The notes below the pieces were generated by a model that did not search any database, was not told the origin of the DNA, and saw only the letters and a program-made list of their open reading frames with translations. Of a DNA stretch of 60,275 bases, positions 20,389-31,520 are shown in pieces. The position numbers and the translations under genes were made by a program. Position 1 is the first letter of the stretch. Every line of letters starts with the position of its first letter. The DNA is from Gnetum montanum (lineage: Eukaryota; Streptophyta; Gnetopsida; Gnetales; Gnetaceae): the NCBI GenBank assembly GCA_015680685.1, contig MNCI01038007.1, positions 154,494 through 214,768 on the forward strand, in the 5' to 3' direction.

Positions 20389-22497
20389 TATACTGTCCAA
20401 AATCGTCGATGTAAGACTGGAGGAAAATGAATGCCAAAAGATCTCTGGAGAGATACAGATGACCCTACCTTCACGTGAGGGCAAGCTCAAAAGCCAAATG
20501 AAGGTAGGGTGCCTTGGATGGTTTGCACGGAAATCAACCAAGGACTTCCCCGAATGTAAGCTAAGGCTAGTGCTGGGGTTATCGTCACGAAATGTAAAAC
20601 AAAGAACATAATGCAACAAAACATAAACATGAATATAGCATGCAAACATAAATAGAATATGCAAAAACATGCAATAAAATGGAATAACATAGAAAATGAA
20701 CCAGAATAGCACAACGAAAGGCAAAAATGAAACTATATTATATTAATTAACAAAATGTGCACTAGTCAAAACATAGTTGCAAGTCTGGATTGCAAGTTAG
20801 ACGTTAAGCTCTGATGCATGGTGTTTGCAGGTGCTGGGGATCACGTGCGTTCGGGCTCAAGATTGCTGGTTTTCTTTTCCAAATTTTTTCCAATCCCATT
20901 TATGTCAATGAATAGGGTATTTATACATTTCTCTAGGCTTAGGAGTAGGATTTGTGATGAGGTCAATGGCTGTGAGATCAGCAAAAAATGGATCGTGTGA
21001 CAAGTGTACATACGCAGAATACATTCTAGACCGAATACACTGTATCTTACAATCTATTTTGTCTTGTGTAAGCTAGCTTACAACCATGTACAATTTGTAG
21101 CGTAAGAGCTTGTCCAACTCAAAAATGTAAAAAATTTATAATGACTAATAATGTACAACAAGCGCGTTTGCCTCCGACTCTCTTGGAATTTTTGAATTTG
21201 TGACCTGGCTGCTACTAGAAATGTTTTGCTTCACCAAGGTTGCCAGAATGGGTTGATCTTGTCCTGGCATGCCATCAAGATGCATCTAAAGTGCTTTTTC
21301 TTGGTCGTGACTAGTTCTCACACTGGGCTCACGTTGCTAGTGTGACCTCAGCATGCGTGACCAAAAATGATGCATTTTGTGTCAAAATTACACCTTTAAG
21401 ACTTGTTTTTGAAGTGTAACTACTATCTAACCTTAATTGCATCCTATATGTTTAATTTAAGCCTATCTGTGCTTGGATTTGGGCCACTTTTGGTAGCTCA
21501 CGCTGGTCTCATGTTGCGCTCATGCTGTCAATGTGACCTAAGCGTGACTCCAATGTGACCTCAGCATGGCCAACTAGAAGTGACACATTTTAAGCTAAAT
21601 TTTGACCTTTGATGCCTGTTCTTTGAAGTGCAACTACTTCCTACTCTTCAAGATGGCCTGGATGCTATATTTAAGTCTGTTCTTATGTTGATTTGAGCCA
21701 CTTTTGATAGGTTACGCTGGGCTCATGCTATCAATGTGACCTCAACGTGATCACAATGTGACCAAGCCAAAATGCTATGTTTCATGCCTGAATTTTGATT
21801 TTCTAGAGCCTATGAACAAGTAGAGCTGTTGCCTGTCCTTGGGGATTGAGTTGATGCTAGAAAGTTTGCTTGGGATTGCTTGATTTGATCTATTTTTGTT
21901 TGGTCACACTGGGCTCATGCCGTCAACGTGACCCCAGTGTGACCCCAACGTGACCTGGGCATGAGTAAACAAATCATGTGATTTTGAGCTTAATCTTTGA
22001 GGTTCTGGAGGTTGGGAGCTACAATGAACATCAGTGAAGCTCGAGGGGAGTCCACATGCTTGAATTTAGACTATTTAGATTTGGTTTCATGGCTCTCAAA
22101 GTTGGTCATGCTGTACTGATGTTGTACTCATGCTGGGTAGCGTGACCTCAGCGTGAGTAGCAAGATTTGTGCAATTCTAACTTGAAATCCTGGGTTTTGG
22201 ATGCTGAAACTTGGATTAGTCATCAGTGGACCTTGCAAGGGCCTTTACATTTCAAATTAGGAATATTTTCACCTGATTTGGAAGCTGTCAGGATTGGTCA
22301 CATCGAGGGAAAGCTAGCTTGACAGCATGAGCATGCTAGCTGGAGCAAGCCAGCTTAAACAAGTTGAGTGTGGGCAAGCTAGCTTAACAAGTTGAGTGTG
22401 AGTTCCATGCCTTAGTCAATTTTTTACCTTTCAAAACTCAAGAGGCTTTGAATTGTTCTCGTTTCAAAGTGTTGAGCTGAAATTTTGTGGTGTTTCA
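20389..22497 (-). repeat. E1 5' LTR
   Basis: It starts TATACTGTCC (an eroded TG) and ends GGTGTTTCA. It matches the 3' LTR over its length, including the R/U5 block (GAGAGATACAGATGACCCT), the TATAAATA box on the minus strand at 20,918-20,925 and the AGCGTGACC-rich U3. The pair has many point differences and small indels, so the insertion is not recent. Confidence 0.92.
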
Positions 22498-22502
22498 CCA
22501 GG
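22498..22502. repeat. E1 target-site duplication, right copy
   Basis: CCAGG directly follows the terminal CA of the 5' LTR and pairs with CTAGG at 4,669-4,673. Confidence 0.7.
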
Positions 22503-22650
22503 CCTTGTACATTTCTTGAGAAATCAAGTTGATACCAAAACCTAAATCCAAAAGAGCTTTGCATGGCTCATTTTCAGTGATTTATAGATATATCAAAGAA
22601 CTCCCACGATCAAAGAATTTCCTAGGAAGATGACCAGGTTTTATCCAATT
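22503..22650 (-). pseudogene. E0 aspartic protease, N-terminal part
   Basis: The minus strand reads ENEPCKALLDLGFGINLISQ then EMYKAW, ending at the E1 insertion. LLDLGFGINLI is the active-site block, where Athila-like proteases read LxDLGAxINLMP. The reading continues 17.8 kb away at 4,668 with the SSAKKSNIHLEVANQSITIP region. One in-frame stop lies just upstream (near 22,580). Confidence 0.8.
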
Positions 22651-25171
22651 AGTAACGACATGAGTTAACATGACCGTATGCGTTGAGCATTTTTTTTGGG
22701 TTGAAGGGAGATCTGAAGATTCAAGTGATAGTGAGATGGTTGAAGAATCAGCTGCTTGTGGTTGCAAGGTCTTAGTTTGACTGCTGGTTCTAAAGAAAGC
22801 TCTTTTCTTCATGTGGTTTTTAGAACCAACAATAGGTTAAGGTTTAATAGCCCTTGTGGCATTACGTTGCTGCAGCTGGGTAGGGAGTCCACCCTGCATA
22901 GCTAAGGTAGATGGTAATGTAGTTAAGGGTGGAAGAGGTGTAGTTGGATGAGAAGGATGGCATGTTTGTGGAACACTACCCCTAGGAGAAGGAGTCCTAT
23001 AATACTCATGAGCTTGGTAGTGAGGTTGAGGAGTAACGTGACCAGTAGAGTCACATGGAGAGATTGGCTACTACATGTAATATCCATATGGGTTAGATTA
23101 CTAGTGAGGATACTATTGCCTTGGTGGTGGCATTCCCCATGATTGTGGGTATTTCCATTGTTGATACTACTCAATCGGTTGTGGTGGAGTTCCACTTGGA
23201 TAATACGTTAAGGGTTGCTGGAACTGTCTTGAGTTACCTTGAGGATAAGGTAACCTTTGAGGTGTTTGCCTTTTTTTTTAATTGTGGGTTAAGTTCATAT
23301 ACCCCAGACTCCTGCAGATGTGAGATTATAGGGAAACATCCCTTAGGATGGTCATATTGGCATATCTTGCATCCACCATCATTGTTCATATCTGAATTCA
23401 CAACCTCCTCGATGATGGCAACTTTGTGCTTACCCTTGTTACATGCATGTTCAGTTTCTCTCTTTTTTCCTTTTTCACAATCACTACCTTGCTCTCTAGA
23501 CTCCTCTACTATTTTAAGAATAATTTGAAATCTATCATCTAGGGAATCCCACATTAGGTCTAACTTTGCTGATACTTTCGATGCTAATTTTTGGATAGAA
23601 AAGGTTTTCCTATTCACCATCTCTTTGAGTGGTAACTCTTCTTCATCCTCATAGAATCTTACTCCCCTCTTTTGTAGAGAAGGATCTCTATTATATTCTT
23701 TTGCACTCTCCCTTTTCCTTAGCTTACCTTCTTCTTTAGCAACTTGCTCTAATAATCTTTGAACTTGATGGGTCCTAAGCTCAAATAGCCTCCTTTAGGC
23801 ATACATCCCAAGGATCCTTCACGTTTCATGCCTAAGCCCATCTACAAGATGGCGTATTTGATCCCTCTATGAATAACCATGGCTAGGACAACAATCTAAT
23901 AGTGCATAATAGTGTCCCATGGCAACATCCAAGAGTTCATGGCCTCCTTATTTCCATCCTTGGATTTAATTTCGTAGGTTGGACACTTAGGAGTACATTT
24001 GGTACTTATTGTTGAACAATTCTAACATGGTACTCCACCTCCAAATGGATTCTAGTTCTAAGGACTGGTACCAACTCTGTGCTTCTTTGACTAATGTCCA
24101 TGGGAACAACTTAAGTTTTTGTCATTCACTTTCTATGTTTTATAAGGCACATGCATTATGAAATGCTTGTAGATGATTTTGAGGATCAGCGTTGTACCCC
24201 CCTTCAAATCATGGGATGTTTTTCATGTCTAATCTCTTGATCCTACTATCTTTTTGGTGCCTTGTTGGGATTCTAATAGCCTCAGTTATTTCTAGCATAC
24301 TTCTATTGCAAAGTTACCATCATCATTCTGTCTATGGCATCTATGATGCCTACGGTGTGTTTCTCTAGAGTGCCCTCATTCCCTTTCTTGACTATTTTGT
24401 CTATGACTCCCATTTCACTTACCCTTATCCTCATGGTCTTTTCTCTTGTGACTGTGTCAAGATCCTAAGGAGAGGATGAAGGAGATGATAAAGGTGAAGA
24501 AGAAGGAGGACCATCACCATGTCAGTTTCTGCTTCCTTCTCTTTAGTGGTCGTGGCCCTGATCGCGGTTACAATTAGAATGTCCATCTTTGTCATGGGTT
24601 CGTGTTCCTTTTTTAGACCCTTTGTGTCTATCAGTACCAAAATATGGGTTATGGATAGTCAAGTAAAGATTCTGATACACAACCCCTTTAGTGAAGTCAA
24701 CGAGAGGAACATCATTATGTGGGAAACTACCTGAGGTTGGTTCATCACCCTCATTTTCACTTACAACATGTGGGATGTTTTGTGAAAACTTTCCCTTCAT
24801 GGATTCATGACATCTCTCCTGTTGCAAATCCATTTGATGCTATGCCTCCATGGGTTGATACTCTCTTGAGTCATCATCATGGACAACATACTCTTCCTGT
24901 AAGTGCTACATACCAATTTGTGTGAGATCATGAAAAGCATGCCTGGGATAGAGTGATTAGGAGGTAACACTATGTTACCTTCTAAATCTCACCAATGCAG
25001 TTGTTCATCCTAATGGAGGATAAAGGTAAAGTTTGGTACATATTCATTGGGATGAACATATGCCACACGAAACTGTTAAGGGACTAGTGGATTATCATGT
25101 GCACGATGCCTCTGATTGTTCCCTTTATCAGACCTAGGTGGTGAAACACTTTCATATGAAAAAGGAGACAT
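22651..25171 (-). pseudogene. E0 gag
   Basis: The likely start is at 25,171 (MSPFSYESVSPPRSDKG). The core at about 24,200-23,650 reads KLKLFPWTLVKEAQSWYQSL, LLDVAMGHYYALLDCCPSHG and IRHLVDGLRHET, then LRTHQVQRLLEQVAKEEGKL. This matches the Athila gag layout of an FPxxLxxxAxxWxxxL block followed by a QIRxxxDGL block. A possible zinc-binding remnant CKICQYDHPKGC lies near 23,340-23,375, followed by a Pro/His/Gln-rich tail leading to protease. Multiple stops and frameshifts are present. It is clearly different from the Tat gags of E1, E4 and E7. Confidence 0.75.
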
Positions 25172-25865
25172 GATTGTCTATTTAGTTTCATGAGTTTATG
25201 GTTAAGAAAACTTGAGGCATATGATTTTTATACTTTTTTGTGTGTTTATGTCCTGCTGCTAATAAGGGAGGAGAGAGATAACTAAGTAACTAATTTAATT
25301 CGACTACTTATTAACTAGGCTCTAACTAATCCTAAGACCGGTATCCATTCTCACATGCCATACACATCTTGAACCAATGCAACACTACTAGGATTACCAA
25401 ATGCTAATCATTGCTAGGTTACCAAGAGTTACACGCATGCTCGAAGTGATCGTACTGTGTGTGCTTACTTAGGAGAGTTGTAGGGTGAGAGGGAATCATT
25501 AATTAACTAAGGAAAGCATTAAGTAATAGTAATTAACATTAATTAATATATTCTAAATGCTACAAGGTTTATCACAAAGTTGATCTTTATTGCCATACAC
25601 AAGGTATGCTCAAGTACACAATGCTCAAATAAAGATCCGTTCACTTTATGACTCCTACTACGGGCACGCAGAAATAATTCTAACTCTAAGAGGGAGAAAA
25701 AGCAAGAGTTTGGGTAAGGGACTAATACTAACTATGCAAACCAAGTGCACCCACCTCTTATTTATAGGTAATGAGGCAGGATACAATATCGTGTACGTGA
25801 TATCGCATGAAAGGCCATGATATCGTGGATGTGATATCATGGCTCATCACTAAGCAAGTACAACC
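25172..25865 (-). repeat. Probable E0 5' LTR and leader, truncated
   Basis: No gene is seen. A minus-strand TATAAATA lies at 25,759-25,766, and beyond it (25,785-25,850) are four GATATC-centred words (for example CATGATATCGTGGATGTGAT), like the word-rich U3 of the Tat LTRs. The sequence stops resembling an LTR at about 25,865, where a protease scrap begins. The boundary with the gag leader is not resolved, and no primer site was recognised. Confidence 0.45.
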
Positions 25866-25876
25866 TACAACCACCA

Positions 25877-26025
25877 TAGCTCTTAAGTCCTTTAATGGAT
25901 CAAGAGTTTCCATCAAGGGGTGTATCTACTTGGATTTTGTAGTTGGAGAACAATTTCCTACAACTAAAAAATTCTTGGTGGTATAAGAGACACTAGGGTT
26001 CAACCTAATTTGACAAAGATCTTGG
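25877..26025 (+). pseudogene. E8: Tat protease fragment, plus strand
   Basis: The plus strand reads LKSFNGSRVSIKGCIYLDFV, VGEQFPTTKKFLVV, a stop, then ETLGFNLI. This matches the E1 block FSGSRVIVKGMVTLDFIAGD and the E4 block MVCIKFVVGDQFPIDAIF. Only about 50 residues are present. The frame then runs without a break into a segment that matches aORF, so this is a rearranged scrap and not part of E7, whose own protease is on the minus strand at 33.1-33.5 kb. Confidence 0.7.
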
Positions 26026-26341
26026 GCAAATATGAATGAAGAACAAATTATTCATCATTTAGAGACTAGTTTTCTAAACATTCCTCAATAAGATCTTGAA
26101 CTAGAGCCTTCATAAGTTTATTTGTTTAAATTTTTATTGTAATATATTTTAGTTTAGTTTGTCTCTTATCTTTATTTTTACTTTTTTTTGGTTGTTATGT
26201 TGCTACAAAGGGTACTAATTAGTTTTTTATTTTATGTTTTGTTTTCACTTTTTTTTGGTGTAGGCACTAGGTGATGGCAATGGGCGTAGTGGCCATGATG
26301 ATGATGATGTTTCTCCTCCTCCACTAGTAGTCTTACCTTAG
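26020..26341 (+). pseudogene. E7 aORF, last two exon segments
   Basis: About 26,020-26,090 reads SWANMNEEQIIHHLETSFLN and aligns with E1 DWACMPKEEILWCLEANLRP. After a T-rich intron ending TTTTTTTGGTGTAG, the final exon 26,264-26,341 reads ALGDGNGRSGHDDDDVSPPP and stops at TAG. It aligns with the E6 final exon ALGDVVGHSGMVEEEGPLSP. The gene is antisense to the E7 gag-protease, as in the other copies. Everything upstream of 26,020 is missing. Confidence 0.7.
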
Positions 26342-27060
26342 TTCTACTAGTATTGTCATTAATTTTTTCTATCTTGGTTATCATGTTTTGATGTGATTAT
26401 TTTTTATTGGACATTTATAACCATTGGAGACTATTGGTGATAGTTCATTGTTTATTTATTTAATGTTGTATGATGCAACCATGGCTGTTAGACTTATATA
26501 TTTATTTTCATTATCATTGTTAACTAAATTTTTGTTTGTCACATTGTGTGACTATGGTTGTTGAACTTGGACACTTTGATATGATATTTTTTATTTTTCC
26601 TATATGTTTTAGTATTTTCAATTTTATGTATTTTTTATGATAAGATTATGTTGGTGAAATGCATGGCTATAAAGAAAACGTTTGTGACATATAAAATAGT
26701 ATAGTAATTAGGCAAAATAAAGTAGAAACTAAGGCATAATGGCTGTAAAATTGATAAGGAAGAAAGTTTTTTAATGCTTTGCTAGTTTAAAGCCTTAGTA
26801 GGTCATGGGAAAATTTCTATAATTCTTTTGTATTTTGAAATTTTTATGGATTTTTTCAAGGTTTAAAATTTTTGTGGTATTTCTATGTTTTAAAGGTAAA
26901 GCATAAAAAGGAAAATCATAAATAAGAATAAGCTATAAACTATGTGTGAAGCAAAGCTAAAACAAGGAAAAATATTGTAAAGAAAAAATGATACTCATAA
27001 GCAAAATTTTAAACTATTCTAAAAACATAAAAATAAAAGGTGACATAATTATTAACAAAG
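26342..27060. other. E7 spacer between aORF and protease, with one boundary repeat
   Basis: AT-rich, no coding sequence. A single boundary-repeat copy (plus strand GCTAGTTTAAAGCCTTAGTA) lies at 26,781-26,800, in the orientation seen in the other elements. E4 has an array of the same repeat in the equivalent spacer (54.40-54.65 kb). Confidence 0.5.
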
Positions 27061-27089
27061 GGGAAAGTTAGTAGGGGACATATTCAATC

Positions 27090-27345
27090 GTACAATTATT
27101 TTGTAATCTTCAAAATATTACGAAAAGTATAAGGTCTATGCCATACAATCATGTACTTCTCATTTTCCTCACTAACTACATTGAATAGAAGCTCTTCCCA
27201 TGGTGTATCTATAGTTTGGTTATTTTCTATTTTGGCTTGGTCTACTCTTTTGGGCTTCTTAACATAATTCTTGATAGTAGGAGTTTCTTCCTGAAACTAC
27301 ACTTCAGACCCTTGCTCCACAACAATGTTAATGGCTACTAATGTA
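27090..27345 (-). pseudogene. E7 post-protease tail
   Basis: The minus strand is open for about 75 codons apart from one stop: INIVVEQGSEV, then FQEETPTIKNYVKKPKRVDQ, TPWEELLFNVVSEENEKYM and WHRPYTFRNILK. The upstream part on the other side of the copia element reads HLCYEEGKIIIHDDSIVPL, corresponding to E4 YARGEVVIRGD. It is the C-terminal extension of the gag-protease module. No domain is recognised. Confidence 0.6.
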
Positions 27346-27617
27346 TGAAGAATCTAAAGGGCCCTAGATCTATGATCTAAGCTTAAAGGAAATAAAGAAC
27401 TTTGTTAGAATAGGAAAACTCTTATAAAACTCTTTTACTTCTAGAAAATCATGGGGATGATCCTTATTATTTTATTTAAGGATCTTCTTAATATAGGACA
27501 AACTAAACACGGAATTGGATAAGAATTACATGAATAGGATCTCATCTAATTTAATATAGATTTATGGATAAGATATATCTAATTTTATTGTGGAACATCT
27601 ATTCATCACATTCCACA
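27346..27617 (-). repeat. Copia 3' LTR, internally deleted
   Basis: Homologous to 32,765-33,131 but lacking roughly 100 bases between TTACTTCTA and AATCATGGGG, the part that holds the TATA-like ATTATATAGG in the other copy. The two LTRs otherwise match closely, with scattered changes. Confidence 0.85.
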
Positions 27618-27628
27618 AACCTCCCCAT
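27618..27628 (-). other. Copia polypurine tract
   Basis: The minus strand reads ATGGGGAGGTT directly before the 3' LTR, the standard copia plus-strand primer position. It follows the end of RNase H (WNLLPSWGGLW). Confidence 0.8.
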
Positions 27629-27629
27629 G

Positions 27630-29135
27630 ATGGTAAGAGGTTCCACTCCAAGGAAGTCTCTAAAAGATTTAAACTTCTCACAACTTAGAATCTTGCTAAA
27701 CATATTTGCCATTTGTGCTTGAGTTGCACAATGTTCCATGTTGAGTATGTTATCTTAGATCAAGCTTCTAAGATGATGATGCATGATATCTATGTTTTGG
27801 AATGCCCATGATGAATAGGATTATGTCCCTTCACAACAGAACATGTGCTATCATAGTAGAAGAAAATGGAAGGTTCAAGTATATATGTCATTTCAGTGAA
27901 AATGGAGTGGATCCACATGGCCTAAGTAGCAGCATTTGATGCAGCTATGTATTCTTCTTTTGCTATTGAGAGGTTGATTATAGATTGCTTCTTTGATCCC
28001 TAGGAGATAAGTGATGGACTAAAGAAAAAACAAAAACTAGAAGTTGACTTTCAATCTCGAAGGTCGCCTTCACAATCTACATCAGTGTATTCCCATATCT
28101 TGAAATTTTTATGTTGATAAAATATGATTCCATAATTTGTAGTAGTTTTTAGGTATCACTAAATCCATTGTGTAGCTTTTCAATGTGATTCATATAGATC
28201 TTTCATGAATTAGGAGAGGTAATTTATAGCAAATTTGATGTTTGAATGAGTATTGGAGAGATACATGAGACTACCAACAACAAATTGATATAGTGAGGGG
28301 TTGATGGATGGGAATGTGTCATCCTTGGTAAGTTTTGTACCAAGAGAGAGTGGTGTATCTGAAGGATTACAATTAATGATGCCAAATTCCTCAATTAAGG
28401 ATTGGGAAAATTTCATTTGGCATATGGAAATTGATTTGGTCTTTAGATAACTTGAAAACCTAAAAAGTATGAAATCTTCCCTAGATCAAACATTTCAAAT
28501 TCATTTTTTATAGCATTAAGAAAATTATTTCCTGATGTAATTGTAGATGAAAAATAGATTAAATCATCTATATATAAACAAACAAAAATGTAATAATCTC
28601 TAGATACCTTTTTGTATATAGTTGTTTGGGACTAAAGATTAGTGAAGTCTTCTTATATGAAAAATGCATGAATACATGTGTACCATCCATGTGGACCTTT
28701 CTTGAGCCTGTATAATGCTTTATGAAGCTTATAAACATGATTTTTCTTTTCTTTGTAAATGAAACTTGGTGATTGTTCCATGTAAACTTCTTCATTAAGA
28801 AAATAATTAAAAAATGTAGAGGCCACATTCAGTTGATAGACCACATAGCCAGCTTGTGTAGTAATGGTAAGAAAGATTCTCATAGATTCCATCTATGAAA
28901 TAGGAGCCAAGTTATCTTTGAAGTCTCTTCCTTGTTGTTGGAGATATCCTTTGGCAACAAGGTGAGCTTTGAATTTTTCGATTTCACCATATTAAATTTT
29001 TTAATTTTAAATATCCATTTTAAACCAATTATTAGCTTACTAGGTGGATGAGAAATTAGGCTCCAAGTATTGTTTTTGTGAATTTTTGATACCTCTTTCT
29101 CCATGGCATCAATCCAGTAGTTATCCAACATAGCT
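27630..29135 (-). pseudogene. Copia reverse transcriptase and RNase H
   Basis: RT starts near 29,131 (DNYWIDAMEKEVSKIHKNNTW, KWIFKIKK), continues with a VYQLNVASTFFNYFLNEEVY block, VYKLHKALYRLKKGPHGWY, and a YIDD box at 28,563-28,574 (DLIYFSST follows), then GNNFLNAIKNEFEM. RNase H reads DVDCEGDLRD, STSSFCFFF, LSIAKEEYIAASNAAT (Glu region), FYYDSTCSVV (Asp region) and NPIHHGHSK. The Val-to-Ile change in the YVDD box is conservative. Several frameshifts and stops break the frame. Confidence 0.88.
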
Positions 29136-31520
29136 TCAACAACTATGGATGGTTCTAAAAAGCCATCATTGCTTCCTCCATCGATGTAAGTAGTACAAAA
29201 AATGCATTTTCTGTGGTAGTGAAGAGAGAATCTTCAATGGATTGCATGTCTTTGGTTGGTGGAGCAGTGTCTTCACAAAAATGGCTTTGGGTCATGTACT
29301 TTGTAAAATTTGTATCTAGCATGTTGGAGACTAGATGATATTTAACTAGCTAAGAAGAGGATCGAATCTACAATAGAGACATCATGGAGAAAGACTCATG
29401 TTCAAGAATGAGATTATTGAAAAGAGTAAGATCTTCATAGGTTATATTCCAAGTGGGAGCATTGTTGGAATGATAAGCTTGCCAATCTGGACATTGTTTG
29501 TTTGTGGAAAAACAACATGGCAATAAGGGTGAACACCATAATTTTGTGACTTTGTGAAGATATTGGATTGTCAAAAAGGTTGAGGTGACCAAGAAATGTG
29601 ATTGACAATAGAAAAAATATGTGTAATAGTACCATAAAGATCCTTTTCATGATGTTTAAATCTAGAATGATGATATCGCTAGTCTTGGATAGCATCAAAA
29701 TGTAGAGAAAAAGTTGGTGTTAAAATAGAACCATCTTGTGTAGCTAGAGTCTGGTGAAATTGGATAGGTGATGAAAAATGATTTGCTAGAGAAAGGTGTA
29801 TCTATTGCTAATGGAAATTTTTGGTAGGACATTGGTTTGTTTGCTTTATTGCCATAGATTCTTGGGAGGAATCATTGCTAGATCATGCACCATTAGAGTT
29901 GGTAGTAGCAGGCATATCTCTTCCTCCCTTGCTATGGTTATTCTTGCAAAAATAGTCCATTAGTTGCATGCAACACCCTAATAGATGAACTGGGCAAAGC
30001 ATATCAATGGGTTGGTGAGTGAGCATTGAACAAGAGCTATGGAAGGAAAAGTGGGTCCTATGGTAGGTGTGAGGGGATTTCCAATTAGGACTATAACCAT
30101 GATGTGTTAAATTAGTTTTTTTGGATTGTGGTGTTGTATGATTTCCTTGGGTCATTGTTGTCAAGCCTTGGCATAATAGTAGATGATGGAACTTTAATAG
30201 TCTACATGATTCCTTGTTGCTTGCCATTTTTATCTATCTTGGTCCCATCAATTCCTAAAGAATGTGCAACAAAAAAAGGAAAAGAATGCATATTAGATGA
30301 GGATTTTTACCCAAGGTGGTAATTAAAATGTTATGACTACAATCCATTACTTTTTCTTGATATATTATTTGGCTGTATTTGATTTTGCCATCCCAAATTG
30401 GTATCAATAATACTTTTATATGATATTTGATTTGGTGTTGGTCCCACATCTTGCATGCGTTGTTCTCCACATTTTTTGGCTACAAATTCATTGCAATGCA
30501 CGTCATGTGACTTGATCACCTTTTTTCTCTTCATTGTCACATTTGTAGGCTTTGGATTTTGTGGCATAACCAATGAAAATACAAGGCATAGCTTTCATAT
30601 CTAATTTTTTCCAATTTTGTGTAGAGATTTGCACATAGCAAGGAGATCCAAAGACTTTTAAATGAGAGATATTTGGTGGATGACCATACCAGAATTCATA
30701 GGGTCTTTTTTCTTGAATTGACCTTGATGGCATCCAATTTAAAAGATAAATTGATGTTGCACAAGCTTCTACCCAAAACTTATTCTCCAAACCTGACATT
30801 GAAAGTAGACACCTTGCCATTTCAACCACTATTTTTTCTCTCAACGATTCCATTTTGTTGGGGTGTAAATAATGTGGTAGTTTGATGAATAATCCCATTT
30901 TTCTTACAAAATTCATCAAATTAATTTGATAAAAATTCACCACCAAGATCTATTTGGATTTTCTTAATTGTATTTCCACTTTGATTTTCTACTTCCACCT
31001 TGAATTCCTTAAAAAATCCCAATGTTTGATCTTTTAATTTCATAAAATATCTACAAGAAAATATTGAAAAATTATCCACTATGATTAATGTATATCAATT
31101 TTTACCTAGGCTCAACATTTGCATGGAACTACATAGATCTATATGAACTAGATCTAATTTTTGTTAAGATCTATGTTCTTTTCTAGGAAATGGTAACCTT
31201 GTAATTTTTTCTACTGGACATACGCCACAATCATGATTATCTGGCAAAGAAAAATTTGTTGTACCTCTTACAATTTCTCCTTTTTGCATGTAGTCCATTA
31301 AGCCAAAGTTGACATGTCCTAACTAAGCATGCCATAACCATGTTATCTCTTCAATGATAGTGAGATACTGAACATCAGTTTGCATTTACAACTTGTACAT
31401 TTGATTCTTGCTTATAGGGATAATGACAATACCTTTATCATCATCAACCTTAGAAATTTTACAATCTTTTTCAAATTCAACATGATACCCATTGTGACAT
31501 AATTGCCCCACACAATAAAT
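29136..31520 (-). pseudogene. Copia integrase and integrase-RT linker
   Basis: On the minus strand: GVCPVEKITRLPFPRKEHRS (cysteine pair of the zinc finger), LDLVHIDLC (first Asp), YTLIIVDNFS, KKIQIDLGGEFLS (second Asp), GIIHQTTTLFTPQQNGIVER (Glu), FWVEACATSIYLLNWMPSRS, PYEFWYGHPPNISHLKVFGS and CIFIGYATKSKAYKC. This is a copia integrase core and GKGY-like C-terminal region. Stops are scattered through it. The linker from about 30,300 to 29,136 is low in recognisable motifs. Confidence 0.87.

Larger units (their letters stand above)
4674..22497 (-). mobile_element. E1: full-length degenerate Tat-lineage Ty3/gypsy retrotransposon with antisense gene
   Basis: Two homologous LTRs (4,674-6,739 and 20,389-22,497) enclose, in minus-strand order, a primer site, leader repeats, gag, protease, an antisense multi-exon gene (aORF, plus strand 13.48-16.64 kb), a repeat-rich internal region with an N gap, RT, RNase H, a second archaeal-type RNase H, integrase, a boundary-repeat array, a purine tract and a polypurine tract. 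The second RNase H between the usual RNase H and integrase marks the Tat lineage. The LTRs are clearly diverged and every gene has stops, so this is an old copy. It is about 17.8 kb long, large for a gypsy element. Confidence 0.9.
1940..25860 (-). mobile_element. E0: degenerate Athila-like Ty3/gypsy retrotransposon, split by E1
   Basis: On the minus strand the order is gag (25,171 to about 23,200), protease (22.6 kb, continuing at 4.67-4.35 kb), RT, RNase H and integrase (ending near 1,940). The two halves are separated by the complete E1 element, whose flanks carry a near-perfect 5-bp duplication (CTAGG/CCAGG). Removing E1 joins the two protease parts. RT wording (DGYSGYNQI, LCNAPTTFQ) and a gag block of the FPWTLVKEAQSWYQSLE type fit the Athila branch, distinct from the Tat elements in this window. 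The 5' LTR is probably the sequence from about 25,200 to 25,860. The 3' LTR was not identified. Confidence 0.75.
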
